From assembly GCA_964020085.1 (NCBI GenBank), contig OZ026600.1:11691348-11755347 (forward strand): a DNA stretch of 64,000 bases. The letters run 5' to 3'. Positions 25,201 to 37,520 of this stretch are shown piece by piece (position 1 is the stretch's first letter; each line of letters opens with the position of its first letter). The stretch comes from Micromussa lordhowensis (lineage: Eukaryota > Cnidaria > Anthozoa > Scleractinia > Lobophylliidae). Position numbers and translations under genes: made by a program. Under the pieces are notes generated by a model, which was given only the letters and a program-made list of their open reading frames with translations, did not search any database and was not told the DNA's origin.

Positions 25201-28200
25201 TGCAAACCGCGGCTCCAAAAGGGCTCGTAGAGCCGAGTTATGACAAATTTGCCAAGGACACCTAGATCGGCCATTTTCTGAGATTTTGCCAAGGGCGGAC
25301 CAAGGGAAAATGCTCAAAAAAGTAGGCCGAATATAAGGGCTTCAAAAAACCCCTGGCGCAAATTGCATCATCTCCTAATTGGTATGCGCTTGAACTGCAA
25401 TCATAAGAGAACATTTTGCTGCAAACCGCGGCTCCAAAAGTGCCCGTAGAGCCGAGTTATGACAAATTTGCCAAGGACACCTAAATCGGCCATTTTCTTA
25501 GATTTTGCCAAGGGGGGACCCAGGGAAAATGCTCAAAAAAGTAGGCCGACTGTAAGGGCTTCAAAAACACCCTGGCGCAAATTGCATCATGTCCTAATTG
25601 GTATGCGCTTGAAGTGCAGTCATAGGAGAACATTTTGCTGCAAACCGCGGCTCCAAAAATGCCCGTAGAGCCGAGTAATGACAAATTTGCCAAGGACACC
25701 TAAATCGGCAATTTTCTGAGATTTTGCCAAGGGGGGACCAAGGGAAACTGCTCAAAAAAGAAGGCCGACTATAGGGGCTTCAAAAACACCCTGGCGCAAA
25801 TTGCATCATCTCCTAATTGGTATGCGCTTGAAGTGCAATCAAAGGAGAACATTTTGCTGCAAAACGTGGCTCCAAAAGTGCCCGTAGAGCCGAGTAATGA
25901 CAAATTTGCCAAGGACACCTAAATCGGTCATTTTCTGAGATTTTGCCAAGGGAGGACCAAGGGAAAATGCTCAAAAAAGTAGGCCGACTATAGGGGCTTC
26001 AAAAACACCCTGGCGCAAATTGCATCATCACGTAATTGGTATGCTCTTGAAGTGCAATCATAGGAGAACATTTTGCTGCAAACCGCGGCTCCAAAAATGC
26101 CCGTAGAGCTGAGTGATGAAAAATTTGCCAAGGACACCTAAATTGGCCATTTTCTGAGATTTTGCCAAGTGGGGACCATGGGAAAATGCTCCTAAAAGTA
26201 GGCCGACTATAGGGGCTTCATAAACACCCTAGCGCAAATTGCATCATCTCCTAATTGGTATGCGCTTAAAGTGCAATCATAGGAGAACATTTTGCTGCAA
26301 ACTGCGGCTCAAAAAGTGCCCGTAGAGCCGAGTTATGACAAATTTGCAAAGGACACCTAAATCGGCCATTTTCAGAGATTTTGCCAAGGGGGGAACCAAC
26401 GGAAAATGCTCAAAAAAGTAGGCCGACTATAGGGGCCTCAAAAATACCCTGGCGCAAAATTGCATCATCTCCTAATTGGTATGCGCTTGAAGTGCAATCA
26501 TAGGAGAACATTTTGCTGCAAACCGCGGCTCCAAAAGTGCCCGTAGAGCGGAGTTATGACAAATTTGCCAAGGACACCTAAATCGGCCATTTTCTGAGAT
26601 TTTGCCAAGGGTGGACCAAGGGAAACTGCTCAAAAAAGAAGGCCGACTATAGGGGCTTCAAAAACACCCTGGCGCAAATTGCATCATCTCCTAATTGGTA
26701 TGCGCTTGAAGTGCAATCATAGGAGAACATTTTGCTGCAAACCGTGGCTCCAAAAGTGCCCGTAGAGCCGAGTAATGACAAATTTGCCAAGGACACCTAA
26801 ATCGGTCATTTTCTGAGATTTTGCCAAGGGAGGACCAAGGAAAAATGCTCAAAAAAGTAGGCCGACTATAGGGGCTTCAAAAACACCCTGGCGCAAATTG
26901 CATCATCACGTAATTGGTATGCGCTTGAAGTGCAATCATAGGAGAACATTTTGCTGCAAACCGCGGCTCCAAAAATGCCCGTAGAGCTGAGTGATGAAAA
27001 ATTTGCCAAGGACACCTAAATTGGCCATTTTCTGAGATTTTGCCAAGTGGGGACCATGGGAAAATGCTCCTAAAAGTAGGCCGACTATAGGGGCTTCATA
27101 AACACCCTGGCGCAAATTGCATCATCTCCTAATTGGTATGCGCTTAAAGTGCAATCATAGGAGAACATTTTGCTGCAAACTGCGGCTCAAAAAGTGCCCG
27201 TGGAGCCGAGTTATGACAAATTTGCCAAGGACACCTAAATCGGCCATTTTCAGAGATTTTGCCAAGGGGGGAACCAACGGAAAATGCTCAAAAAAGTAGG
27301 CCGACTATAGGGGCCTCAAAAATACCCTGGCGCAAAATTGCATCATCTCCTAATTGGTATGCGCTTGAAGTGCAATCATAGGAGAACATTTTGCTGCAAA
27401 CCGCGGCTCCAAAAGTGCCCGTAGAGCGGAGTTATGACAAATTTGCCAAGGACACCTAAATCGACCATTTTCTGAGATTTTGCCAAGGGGGGACCCAGGG
27501 AAAATACTCCAAAAAGTAGGCCGACTGTAGGGGCTTCAAAAATACCCTGGCGCAAATTGCATCATCTTCTTATTGGTATGCGCTTAAAGTGCAATCATAG
27601 GAGAACATTTTGCTGCAAACCGCGGCTCCAAAAGTGCCCGTAGAGCCGAGTTATGACAAATTTGCCAAGGACACCTAAATGGGCCATTTTCTGAGATTTT
27701 GCCAAAGGGGGACCAAGGGAAACTGCTCAAAAAAGAAGGCCGACTAAAGGGGCTTCAAAAACACCCTGGCGCAAATTGCATCATCTCCTAATTGGTATGC
27801 GCTTGAAGTGCAATCATAGGAGAACATTTTGCTGCAAACCGCGGCTCCAAAAGTGCCCGTAGAGCCGAGTTATGACAAATTTGCCAAAGACACCTAAATC
27901 GGCCATTTTCTCAGATTTTGCCAAGGGGGGACCAAGGGAAAATGCTCAAAAAAGTAGGCCGACTATAGGGGCCTCAAAAACACCCTCACGCAAATTGCAT
28001 CATCTCCTAATTGGTATGCGCTTGAAGTGCAATCATAGGAGAACATTTTGCTGCAAACCGCGGCTCCAAAAGTGCCCGTAGAGCCGAGTTATGACAAATT
28101 TGCCAAGGACACCTTAATCGACCATTTTCTGAGATTTTGCCAAGGGGGGACCCAGGGAAAATGCTCAAAAAAGTAGGCCGACTGTAGGGGCTTCAAAAAT

Positions 28201-28950
28201 GCCCTGGCGCAAATTGCATCACCTTCCTATTGGTATGCGCTTGAAGTGCAATCATAGGAGAACATTTTGCTGCAAACCGCGGCTCCAAAAGTGCCCGTAG
28301 AGCCGAGTTATGACAAATTTGCCAAGGACACCTAAATCGGCCATTTTCTGAGATTTTGCCAAGTGGGGACCAAGGAAAACTGCTCAAAAAAGAAGGCCGA
28401 TTATAGGGGCTTCAAAAACACCCTCGCGCAAATTACATCATCTTCTAATTAGTATGCGCTTGAAGTGCAATCATAGGAGAACATTTTGCTGCAAACCGCG
28501 GCTCCAAAAGTGCCCGTGGAGCCGAGTTATGACAAATTTGCCAAGGACACCTAAATCGGCCATTTTCTGAGATTTTGCCAAGGGAGGACCAAGGGAAAAT
28601 GCTCAAAAAAGTAGGCCGACTATAGGGGCTTCAAAAACACCCTGGCGCAAATTGAATCATCTCCTAATTTGTATGCGCTTGAAGTGCAATCATAGGAGAA
28701 CGTTTTGCTGCAAACCGCGGCTCCAAAAGTTCCCGTAGAACTGAGTGATGACAAATTTGCCAAGGACACCTAAATCGGCCATTTTCTTAGATTTTGCCAA
28801 GTGGGGACCATGGGAAAATGCTCCAGGAAGTAGGCCGACCATAGGGGCTTCATAAACACCCTGGCGCAAATTGCATCATCTCCTAATTGGTATGCGCTTG
28901 AAGTGCAATCATAGGAGAACATTTTGCTGCAAACTGCGGCTCAAAAAGTG
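22264..28950. repeat. 6577-bp tandem duplication, copy B
   Basis: Second copy of the thirty-monomer unit. Its match to copy A plus 6577 runs from about 22264 to about 28950, slightly over one unit length, as expected for a tandem duplication. It includes a second occurrence of CTCCAGGAAGTAGGCCGACC (22249 region and 28826 region). Near 28950 the sequence switches to GTGCCCTTAGAGCC, resembling monomers near 16670 and 23250 instead, which marks the join to the next, older mosaic. Confidence 0.92.
25742..27497. repeat. Nested 878-bp duplication in copy B
   Basis: Counterpart of the nested four-monomer pair in copy A, shifted by 6577 bp, with the same CGGTCATTTTC, CTCCTAAAAGTAGG and GGAACCAACGG markers twice. 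Confidence 0.84.
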
Positions 28951-29532
28951 CCCTTAGAGCCGAGTTATGACAAATTTGCCAAAGACACCTAAATCGGCCA
29001 TTTTCAGAGATTTTGCCAAGCGGGGAACCAACGGAAAATGCTCAAAAAAGTAGGCCCACTATAGGGGCCTCAAAAACACCCTGGCGCAAAATTGCATCAC
29101 CTCCTAATTGGTATGCGCTTGAAGTGCAATCATAGGAGAACATTTTGCTGCAAACCGCGGCTCCAAAAGTGCTCGTAGAGCCGAGTTATAACAAATTTGC
29201 CAAGGACACCTAAATCGGCCATTTTCTGAGATTTTGCCAAGGGGGACCAAGGAAAAATGCTCAAAAAAGAAGGCCGACTATAGGGGCCTCAAAAACACCC
29301 TGGCGCAAATTGCATCATCTCCTAATTGGTATGCGCTTGAAGTGCAATCATAGGAGAACATTTTGCTGCAAACCGCGGCTCCAAAAGTGCCCGTAGAGCC
29401 GAGTTATGACAAATTTGCCAAGGACACCTAAATCGACCATTTTCTGAGATTTTGCCAAGGGGGGACCCAGGGAAAATGCTCAAAAAAGTAGGCCGACTAT
29501 AGGGGCTTCGAAAACACCCTGGCGCAAATTAC

Positions 29533-30049
29533 ATCATCTCCTAATTGGTATGCGCTTGAAGTGCAATCATAGGAGAACATTTTGCTGCAAACCGCGGCTC
29601 CAAAAGTGCCCGTAGAGCCGAGTTATGACAAATTTGCCAAGGACACCTAAATCGGCCATTTTCTGAGAATTTGCCAAGGGGGGACCAAGGGAAAATGCTC
29701 AAAAAAGTAGGCCGACTATAGGGGCCTCAAAAACACCCTGGCGCAAAATTGCATCATCTCCTAATTGGTATGCGCTTGAAGTGCAATCATAGGAGAACAT
29801 TTTGCTGCAAACCGCGGCTCCAAAAGTGCCCGTAGAGCCGAGTTATGACAAATTTGCCAAGGACACCTAAATCGGCCATTTTCTGAGAATTTGCCAAGGG
29901 GGGACCAAGGGAAAATGCTCAAAAAAGTAGGCCGACTATAGGGGCCTCAAAAACACCCTGGCGCAAAATTGCATCATCTCCTAATTGGTATGCGCTTGAA
30001 GTGCAATCATAGGAGAACATTTTGCTGCAAACCGCGGCTCCAAAAGTGC
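29533..30049. repeat. Two adjacent identical 220-bp monomers
   Basis: The monomers beginning in register at 29581 and 29801 are identical base for base over the stretch I compared. Both carry GAGAATTTGCC and the extra A in GCGCAAAATTGC, giving a 220-bp period. The identity ends at GTGCCCG against GTGCTCG near 30049. It indicates a very recent one-monomer duplication or a conversion event. Confidence 0.85.
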
Positions 30050-30745
30050 TCGTAGAGCCGAGTTATGACAAATTTGCCAAGGACACCTAGATCGGCCATT
30101 TTCTGAGATTTTGCCAAGGGGGGACCAAGGGAAAATGCTCAAAAAAGTAGGCCGACTATAAGGGCTTCAAAAAACCCCTGGCGCAAATTGCATCATCTCC
30201 TAATTGGTATGCGCTTGAAGTGCAATCATAAGAGAACATTTTGCTGCAAACCGCGGCTCCAAAAGTGCCCGTAGAGCAGAGTTATGACAAATTTGCCAAG
30301 GACACCTAAATCGGCCATTTTCTTAGATTTTGCCAAGGGGGGACCCAGGGAAAATGCTCAAAAAAGTAGGCCGACTGTAAGGGCTTCAAAAACACCCTGG
30401 CGCAAATTGCATCATCTCCTAATTGGTATGCGCTTGAAGTGCAATCATAGGAGAACATTTTGCTGCAAACCGCGGCTCCAAAAGTGCCCGTAGAGCCGAG
30501 TAATGACAAATTTGCCAAGGCCACCTAAATCGGCCATTTTCTGAGATTTTGCCAAGGGGGGACCAAGATAAACTGCTCAAAAAAGAAGGCCGACTATAGG
30601 GGCTTCAAAAACACCCTGGCGCAAATTGCATCATCTCCTAATTGGTATGCGCTTGAAGTGCAATCATAGGAGAACATTTTGCTCCAAACCGTGGCTCCAA
30701 AAGTGCCCGTAGAGCCGAGTTATGACAAATTTGCCAAGGACACCT
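29765..30745. repeat. 2631-bp (12-monomer) offset repeat, copy 1
   Basis: Matches 32396-33375. Rare shared markers are GATAAGGGCTTCAAAAAACC-like changes, GTAGAGCAGAGTTATGAC, GGCCACCTAAATC and GGACCAAGATAAACTGC. Twelve monomers account for 2631 bp with three one-base insertions. Copy 1 continues with CGGTCATTTTC where copy 2 has CGGCCATTTTCTTAG, which sets the right limit. Confidence 0.82.
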
Positions 30746-32395
30746 AAATCGGTCATTTTCTGAGATTTTGCCAAGGGAGGACCAAGGGAAAATGCTCAAA
30801 AAAGTAGGCCGACTATAGGGGCTTCAAAAACACCCTGGCGCAAATTGCATCATCTCGTAATTGGTATGCATTTAAAGTGCAATCATAGGAGAACATTTTG
30901 CTGCAAACCGCGGCTCCAAAAATGCCCGTAGAGCTGAGTGATGAAAAATTTGCCAAGGACACCTAAATTGGCCATTTTCTGAGATTTTGCCAAGTGGGGA
31001 CCATGGGAAAATGCTCCTAAAAGTAGGCCGACTATAGGGGCTTCATAAACACCCTGGCGCAAATTGCATCATCTCCTAATTGGTATGCGCTTAAAGTGCA
31101 ATCATAGGAGAACATTTTGCTGCAAACTGCGGCTCAAAAAGTGCCCGTAGAGCCGACTTATGACAAATTTGCCAAGGACACCTAAATCGGCCATTTTCAG
31201 AGATTTTGCCAAGGGGGGAACCAACGGAAAATGCTCAAAAAAGTAGGCCGACTATAGGGGCCTCAAAAATACCCTGGTGCAAAATTGCATTATCTCCTAA
31301 TTGGTATGCGCTTGAAGTGCAATCATAGGAGAACATTTTGCTGCAAACCGCGGCTCCAAAAGTGCCCGTAGAGCCGAGTTATGACAAATTTGCCAAAGAC
31401 ACCTAAATCGGCCATTTTCTCAGATTTTGCCAAGGGGGGACCAAGGGAAAATGCTCAAAAAAGTAGGCCGACTATAGGGGCCTCAAAAACACCCTGACGC
31501 AAATTGCATCATCTCCTAATTGGTATGCGCTTGAAGTGCAATCATAGGAGAACATTTTGCTGCAAACCGCGGCTCCAAAAATGCCCGTAGAGCTGAGTGA
31601 TGACAAATTTGCCAAGGACACGTAAATCGGCCATTTTCTGAGATTTTGCCAAGTGGGGACCATGGGAAAATGCTCCAAAAAGTAGGCCGACTATAGGGGC
31701 TTCGAAAACACCCTGGCGGAAATTACATCATCTCCTAATTGGTATGCGCTTGAAGTGCAATCATAGGAGAACATGTTGCTGCAAACCGCGGCTCCAAAAA
31801 TGCCCGTAGAGTCGAGTTATGACAAATTTGCCAAGGACACCTAAATCGGCCATTTTCTGAGATTTTGCCAAGTGGGGACCATGGGAAAATGCTCCAAAAA
31901 GTAGGCCGACTATAGGGGCTTCGAAAACACCCTGGCGGAAATTGCATCATCTCCTAATTGGTATGCGCTTAAAGTGCAATCATAGGAGAACATTTTGCTG
32001 CAAACCGCGGCTCCAAAAGTGCTCGTAGAGTCGAGTTATGACAAATTTGCCAAGGACACCTATATCGGCCATTTTCTGAGATTTTGCCAAGGGGGGACCA
32101 AGAGAAAATGTTAAAAAAAGTAGACCGACTATAGGGGCCTCAAAAACACCCTGGCACAAACTGCATCATCTCCTAATTGGTATGCGCTTGAAGTGCAATC
32201 ATAGGAGAACATTTTGCTGCAAAGCGCGGCTCCAAAAGGGCCCGTAGAGCCGAGTTATGACAAATTTACCAAGGACACCCAAATCGGCCATTTTCTTATA
32301 TTTTACCAAGGGGGGACCCAGGGAAAATGCTCAAAAAAGTAGGCCGACTGTAGGGGCTTCAAAAACACCCTGGCGCAAATTGCATCATCTCCTTA

Positions 32396-33375
32396 TTGGT
32401 ATGCGCTTGAAGTGCAATCATAGGAGAACATTTTGCTGCAAACCGCGGCTCCAAAAGTGCCCGTAGAGCCGAGTTATGACAAATTTGCCAAGGACACCTA
32501 AATCGGCCATTTTCTGAGAATTTGCCAAGGGGGGACCAAGGGAAAATGCTCAAAAAAGTAGGCCGACTATAGGGGCCTCAAAAACACCCTGGCGCAAAAT
32601 TGCATCATCTCCTAATTGGTATGCGCTTGAAGTGCAATCATAGGAGAACATTTTGCTGCAAACCGCGGCTCCAAAAGTGCTCGTAGAGCCGAGTTATGAC
32701 AAATTTGCCAAGGACACCTAGATCGGCCATTTTCTGAGATTTTGCCAAGGGGGGACCAAGGGAAAATGCTCAAAAAAGTAGGCCGACTATAAGGGCTTCA
32801 AAAAACCCCTGGCGCAAATTGCATCATCTCCTAATTGGTATGCGCTTGAAGTGCAATCATAAGAGAACATTTTGCTGCAAACCGCGGCTCCAAAAGTGCC
32901 CGTAGAGCAGAGTTATGACAAATTTGCCAAGGACACCTAAATCGGCCATTTTCTTAGATTTTGCCAAGGGGGGACCCAGGGAAAATGCTCAAAAAAGTAG
33001 GCCGACTGTAAGGGCTTCAAAAACACCCTGGCGCAAATTGCATCATCTCCTAATTGGTATGCGCTTGAAGTGCAATCATAGGAGAACATTTTGCTGCAAA
33101 CCGCGGCTCCAAAAGTGCCCGTAGAGCCGAGTAATGACAAATTTGCCAAGGCCACCTAAATCGGCCATTTTCTGAGATTTTGCCAAGGGGGGACCAAGAT
33201 AAACTGCTCAAAAAAGAAGGCCGACTATAGGGGCTTCAAAAACACCCTGGCGCAAATTGCATCATCTCCTAATTGGTATGCGCTTGAAGTGCAATCATAG
33301 GAGAACATTTTGCTGCAAACCGTGGCTCCAAAAGTGCCCGTAGAGCCGAGTTATGACAAATTTGCCAAGGACACC
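32396..33375. repeat. 2631-bp offset repeat, copy 2 (partial)
   Basis: Carries the same GCAGAGTTATGAC, GGCCACCTAAATC and CAAGATAAACTGC markers as the sequence 2631 bp upstream. Only about 980 bp of the possible 2631 bp is retained before divergence, so the rest was lost or replaced. Confidence 0.82.
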
Positions 33376-33399
33376 TAAATCGGCCATTTTCTTAGATTT

Positions 33400-35600
33400 T
33401 GCCAAGGGGGGACCAAGGGAAAATGCTCAAAAAATAGGCCGATTATAGGGGCTTCAAAAACACCCTGGCGCAAATTGCATCATCTCCTAATTGGTATGCG
33501 CTTGAAGCGCAATCATAGGAGAACATTTTGCTGCAAACCGCGGCTCCAAAAGTGCCCATAGAGCCGAGTTATGACAAATTTGCCAAGGACACCTAAATCG
33601 GCCATTTTCTGAGATTTTGCCAAGGGGGGACCAAGGGAAACTGCTCAAAAAAGAAGGCCGACTATAGGGGCTTCAAAAACACCCTGGCGCAAATTGCATC
33701 ATCTTCCTATTGGTATGCGCTTGAAGTGCAATCAAAGGAGAACATTTTGCTGCAAACCGCAGCTCCAAAAGTGCCCGTAGAGCCGAGTTATGACAAATTT
33801 GCCAAGGACACCTAAATCGGCCATTTTCTGAGATTTTGCCAAGGGGGGACCCAGGGAAAATGCTCAAAAAAGTAGGCCGACTATAGGGGCTTCAAAAACA
33901 CCCTGGCGCAAATTGCATCATCTTCCTAGTGGTATGCGCTTGAAGTGCAATCATAGGAGAACATTTTGCTGCAAACCGCGGCTCCAAAAGTGCCCGTAGA
34001 GCCGAGTTATGACAAATTTGCCAAGGACACCTAAATCGGCCATTTTCTGAGATTTTGCCAAGGGGGGACCAAGGGAAAATGCTCAAAAAACTAGGCCGAC
34101 AATAGGGGCCTCATAAACACCCTGGCGCAAATTGCATCATCTCCTAATTGGTATGCGCTTGAAGTGCAATCATAGGAGAACATTTTGCTGCAAACCGCGG
34201 CTCCAAAAGTGCCCGTAGAGCCGAGTTATGACAAATTTGCCAAGGACACCTAAATCGGCCATTTTCTGAGATTTTGCCAAGGGGGGACCAAGGGAAACTG
34301 CTCAAAAAAGAAGGCCGACTATAGGGGCTTCAAAAACACCCTGGCGCAAATTGCATCATCTTGCTATTGGTATGCGCTTGAAGTGCAATCATAGGAGAAC
34401 ATTTTGCTGCAAACCGCAGCTCCAAAAGTGCCCGTAGAGCCGAGTTATGACAAATTTGCCAAGGACACCTAAATCGGCCATTTTCTGAGATTTTGCCAAG
34501 GGGGGACCCAGGGAAAATGCTCAAAAAAGTAGGCCGACTGTAGGGGCTTCAAAAATACCCTGGCGCAAATTGCATCATCTTCCTATTGGTATGCGCTTGA
34601 AGTGCAATCATAGCAAAACTTTTTGCTGCAAACCGCGGCTCCAAAAGTGCCTGTAGAGCCGAGTTATGACAAATTTGCCAAGGACACCTAAATCGGCCAT
34701 TTTCTGAGATGTTGCCAAGGGAGGACCAAGGGAAAATGCTCAAAAAAGTAGGCCGACTATAGGGGCTTCAAAAACACCCTGGCGCAAATTGCATCATCTC
34801 CTAATTGGTATGCGCTTGAAGTGCAATCATAGGAGAACATTTTGCTGCAAACCGCGGCTCCAAAAATGCCCGTAGAGCTGAGTGATGACAAATTTGCCAA
34901 GGACACCTAAATCGGCCATTTTCTTAGATTTTGCCAAGTGGGGACCATGGGAAAATGCTCAAAAAAGTAGGCCGACTGTAGGGGCTTCAAAAACACCCTG
35001 GCGCAAATTGCATCATCTTCCTATTGGTATGCGCTTGAAGTGCAATCATAGGAGAACATTTTGCTGCAAACCGCGGCTCCAAAAGTGCCCGTAGAGCCGA
35101 GTTATGACAAATTTGCCAAGGACACCTAAATCGGCCATTTTCTGAGATTTTGCCAAGGGGGGACCAAGGGAAAATGCTCAAAAAAGAAGGCCGACTATAG
35201 GGCCTTCATAAACACCCTTGCGCAAATTGCATCATCTCCTAATTGGTATGCGCTTGAAGTGCAATCATAGGAGAACATTTTGCTACAAACTGCGGCTCCA
35301 AAAGTGCCCGCAGAGCCGAGTTATGACAAATTTGCCAAGGACACCTAAATCGGCCATTTTCTGAGATTTTGCCAAGGGGGGACCCAGGGAAAATGCTCAA
35401 AAAAGTAGGCCGACTGTAGGGGCTTCAAAAATACCCTGGCGCAAATTGCATCATCTTCCTATTGGTGTGCGCTTGAAGTGCAATCATAGGAGAACATTTT
35501 GCTGCAAACCGCGGCTCCAAAAGTGCCCGTAGAGCCGAGTTATGACAAATTTGCCAAGGACACCTAAATCGGCCATTTTCTGAGATTTTGCCAAGGGAGG
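33400..35600. repeat. Satellite domain 6 (CTTCCTATTGGT variants)
   Basis: Several monomers here carry ATCATCTTCCTATTGG in place of ATCATCTCCTAATTGG, some with GGACCCAGGGAAAATGC. The left part is a trimer repeat; the right part mixes these with GTGATGACAAATTTGCC and CTACAAACTGCGG monomers that reappear in the next domain. Confidence 0.72.
33560..34700. repeat. 657-bp (3-monomer) tandem repeat
   Basis: Three monomers (about 33560-34216) recur 657 bp later (about 34217-34700, partial). Shared features are GGGAAACTGCTCAAAAAAGAAGG followed by CATCTTCCTATT or CATCTTGCTATT, then CAAACCGCAGCTCC, which breaks the CCGCGG palindrome, then GGACCCAGGG. Confidence 0.8.
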
Positions 35601-37400
35601 TCTAAGGGAAAATGCTCAAAAAAGTAGGCCCACTATAGGGGCTTCAAAAACACCCTCGCGCAAATTGCATCATCTCCTAATTGGTATGCGCTTGAAGTGC
35701 AATCATAGGAGAACATTTTGCTGCAAACCACGGCTCCAAAAATGCCCGTAGAGCTGAGTGATGACAAATTTGCCAAGGACACCTAAATCGGCCATTTTCT
35801 GAGATTTTGCCAAGGGAGGACCAAGGGAAAATGCTCAAAAAAGTAGGCCGACTATAGGGGCCTCAAAAACACCCTCGCGCAAAATCGCATCATCTCCTAA
35901 TTGGTATGCGCTTGAAGTGCAATCATAGGAGAACATTTTGCTGCCAACCGCGGCTTCAAAAGTGCTCGTAGAGCCGAGTTATGACAAATTTGCTAAGGAC
36001 AGCTAAATCGGCCATTTTCTGAGATTTTGCCAAGGGGGGCCCAAGGGAAAATGCTCAAAAAAGTAGGCCGACTATAGGGGCCTCAAAAACACCCTGGCGC
36101 AAATTGCATCATCTCCTAATTGGTATGCGCTTGAAGTGCAATCATAGGAGAACATTTTGCTGCAAACCGCAGCTCCAAAAGTCCCCGTAGCGCCGAGTTA
36201 TGACAAATTTGCCAAGAACACCTAAAACGGCCATTTTCTTAGATTTTGCCAAGGGGGGACCCAGGGAAAATGCTCAAAAAAGTAGGCCGATTGTAGGGGC
36301 TTCAAAAACACCCTGGCGCAAATTGCATCATCTCCTAATTGGTATGCGCTTGAAGTGCAATCATAGGAAAACATTTTGCTGCAAACCGCGGCTCCAAAAG
36401 TGCCCGTAGAGCCGAGTTATGACAAATTTGCCAAGGACACCTAAATCGGCCATTTTCTTAGATTTTGCCAAGTGGGGACCCAGGGAAAATGCTCAAAAAA
36501 GTAGGCCGCCTGTAGGGGCTTCAAAAACCCCCTGGCGCAAAATGCATCATCTCCTAATTGGTATGCGCTTGAAGTGCAATCATAGGAGAACATTTTGCTG
36601 CAAACCGCGGCTCCAAAAGTGCCCGTAGAGCCGAGTTATGACAAATTTGCCAAGGACACCTAAATCGGCCATTTTCTGAGATTTTGCCAAGGGGGGACCA
36701 AGGGAAAATGCTCAAAAAAGTAGGCCGACTATAGGGGCTTCAAAAACACCCTGGCGCAAATTGCATCATCTCCTAATTGCTGTGCGCTTGAAGTGCAATC
36801 ATAGGAGAACATTTTGCTGCAAACCGCGGCTCCAAAAGTGCCCGTAGAGCCGAGTTATGACAAATTTGCCAAGGACACCTAAATCGGCCATTTACTGAGA
36901 TTTTGCCAAGGGGGGACCAAGGGAAAATGCTCAAAAAGGTAGGCCGACTATAGGGGCTTGAAAAACACCCTGGCAAAAATTGCATCATCTCCTAATTGAT
37001 ATGCGCTTGAAGTGCAATCATAGGAGAACATTTTGCTGCAAACCGCGGCTCCAAAAGTGCCCGTAGAGCCAAGTTATGACAAATTTGCCAAGGACACCTA
37101 AATCGGCCATTTTCTGAGATTTTGCCAAGGGGGGACCAAGGGAAAATGCTCAAAAAAGTAGGCCGACTATAGGGGCTTCAAAAACACCCTGGCGCAAATT
37201 GCATCATCTCCTAATTGGTATGCGCTTGAAGTGCAATCATAGGAGAACATTTTGCTGCAAACCGCGGCTCCAAAAGTGCCCGTAGAGCCCTGTTATGACA
37301 AATTTGCCAAGGACACCTAAATCGGCCATTTTCTTAGATTTTGCCAAGGGGGGACCAAGGGAAAATGCTCAAAAAAGTAGGCCGACTGTTGGGGCTTCAA
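35600..37400. repeat. 8410-bp offset segment, copy 1
   Basis: Matches 44010-45810. Shared rare markers are GTAGGCCCACTATAGG (35622 and 44032 region), GCAAAATCGCATC, GCTGCCAACCGCGGCTTC, TTGCTAAGGACAGC, GTCCCCGTAGCGCC, CACCTAAAACGGCC and GCCGCCTGTAGG. The length equals about 39 monomers less the small deletions lying between the copies. Confidence 0.83.
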
Positions 37401-37520
37401 AAACACTTTGGCGCAAATTGCATTATCTCCTAATTGGTACGCGCTTAAAGTGCAATCATAGGAAAACATTTTGCTGCAAACCGCGGCTCCAAAAGTGCCC
37501 GTAGAGCCGAGTTATGACAA
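36600..37520. repeat. 5381-bp offset segment, copy 1
   Basis: Matches about 41981-42900, with shared GCTCAAAAAGGTAGG, GGGCTTGAAAAA, CCTGGCAAAAATTGC and GAGCCAAGTTATGAC. Beyond the match the offset grows to 5600, one monomer more. The partner segment carries an additional GCTGACTATAGG monomer at about 42890-43100. Confidence 0.76.

Larger units (their letters stand above)
28950..33400. repeat. Satellite domain 5, diverged relative of the 6577-bp unit
   Basis: Monomer types follow the order found in the 6577-bp unit but with more differences and whole-monomer insertions. The ATGGGAAAATGCTCC monomer type at about 31650 lies 7456 bp (34 monomers) after its copy B partner, while the sequence at 28950 lies about 5700 bp (26 monomers) after its partner. 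Eight monomers have therefore been added between them. This looks like an older relative of the same higher-order unit. Confidence 0.75.

Noticed and set aside
15687..28950. Long terminal repeats of a retroelement as the cause of the 6577-bp repeat
   Set aside because: Both copies consist only of the same satellite monomers and abut directly, with no internal element, primer-binding site or target-site duplication.
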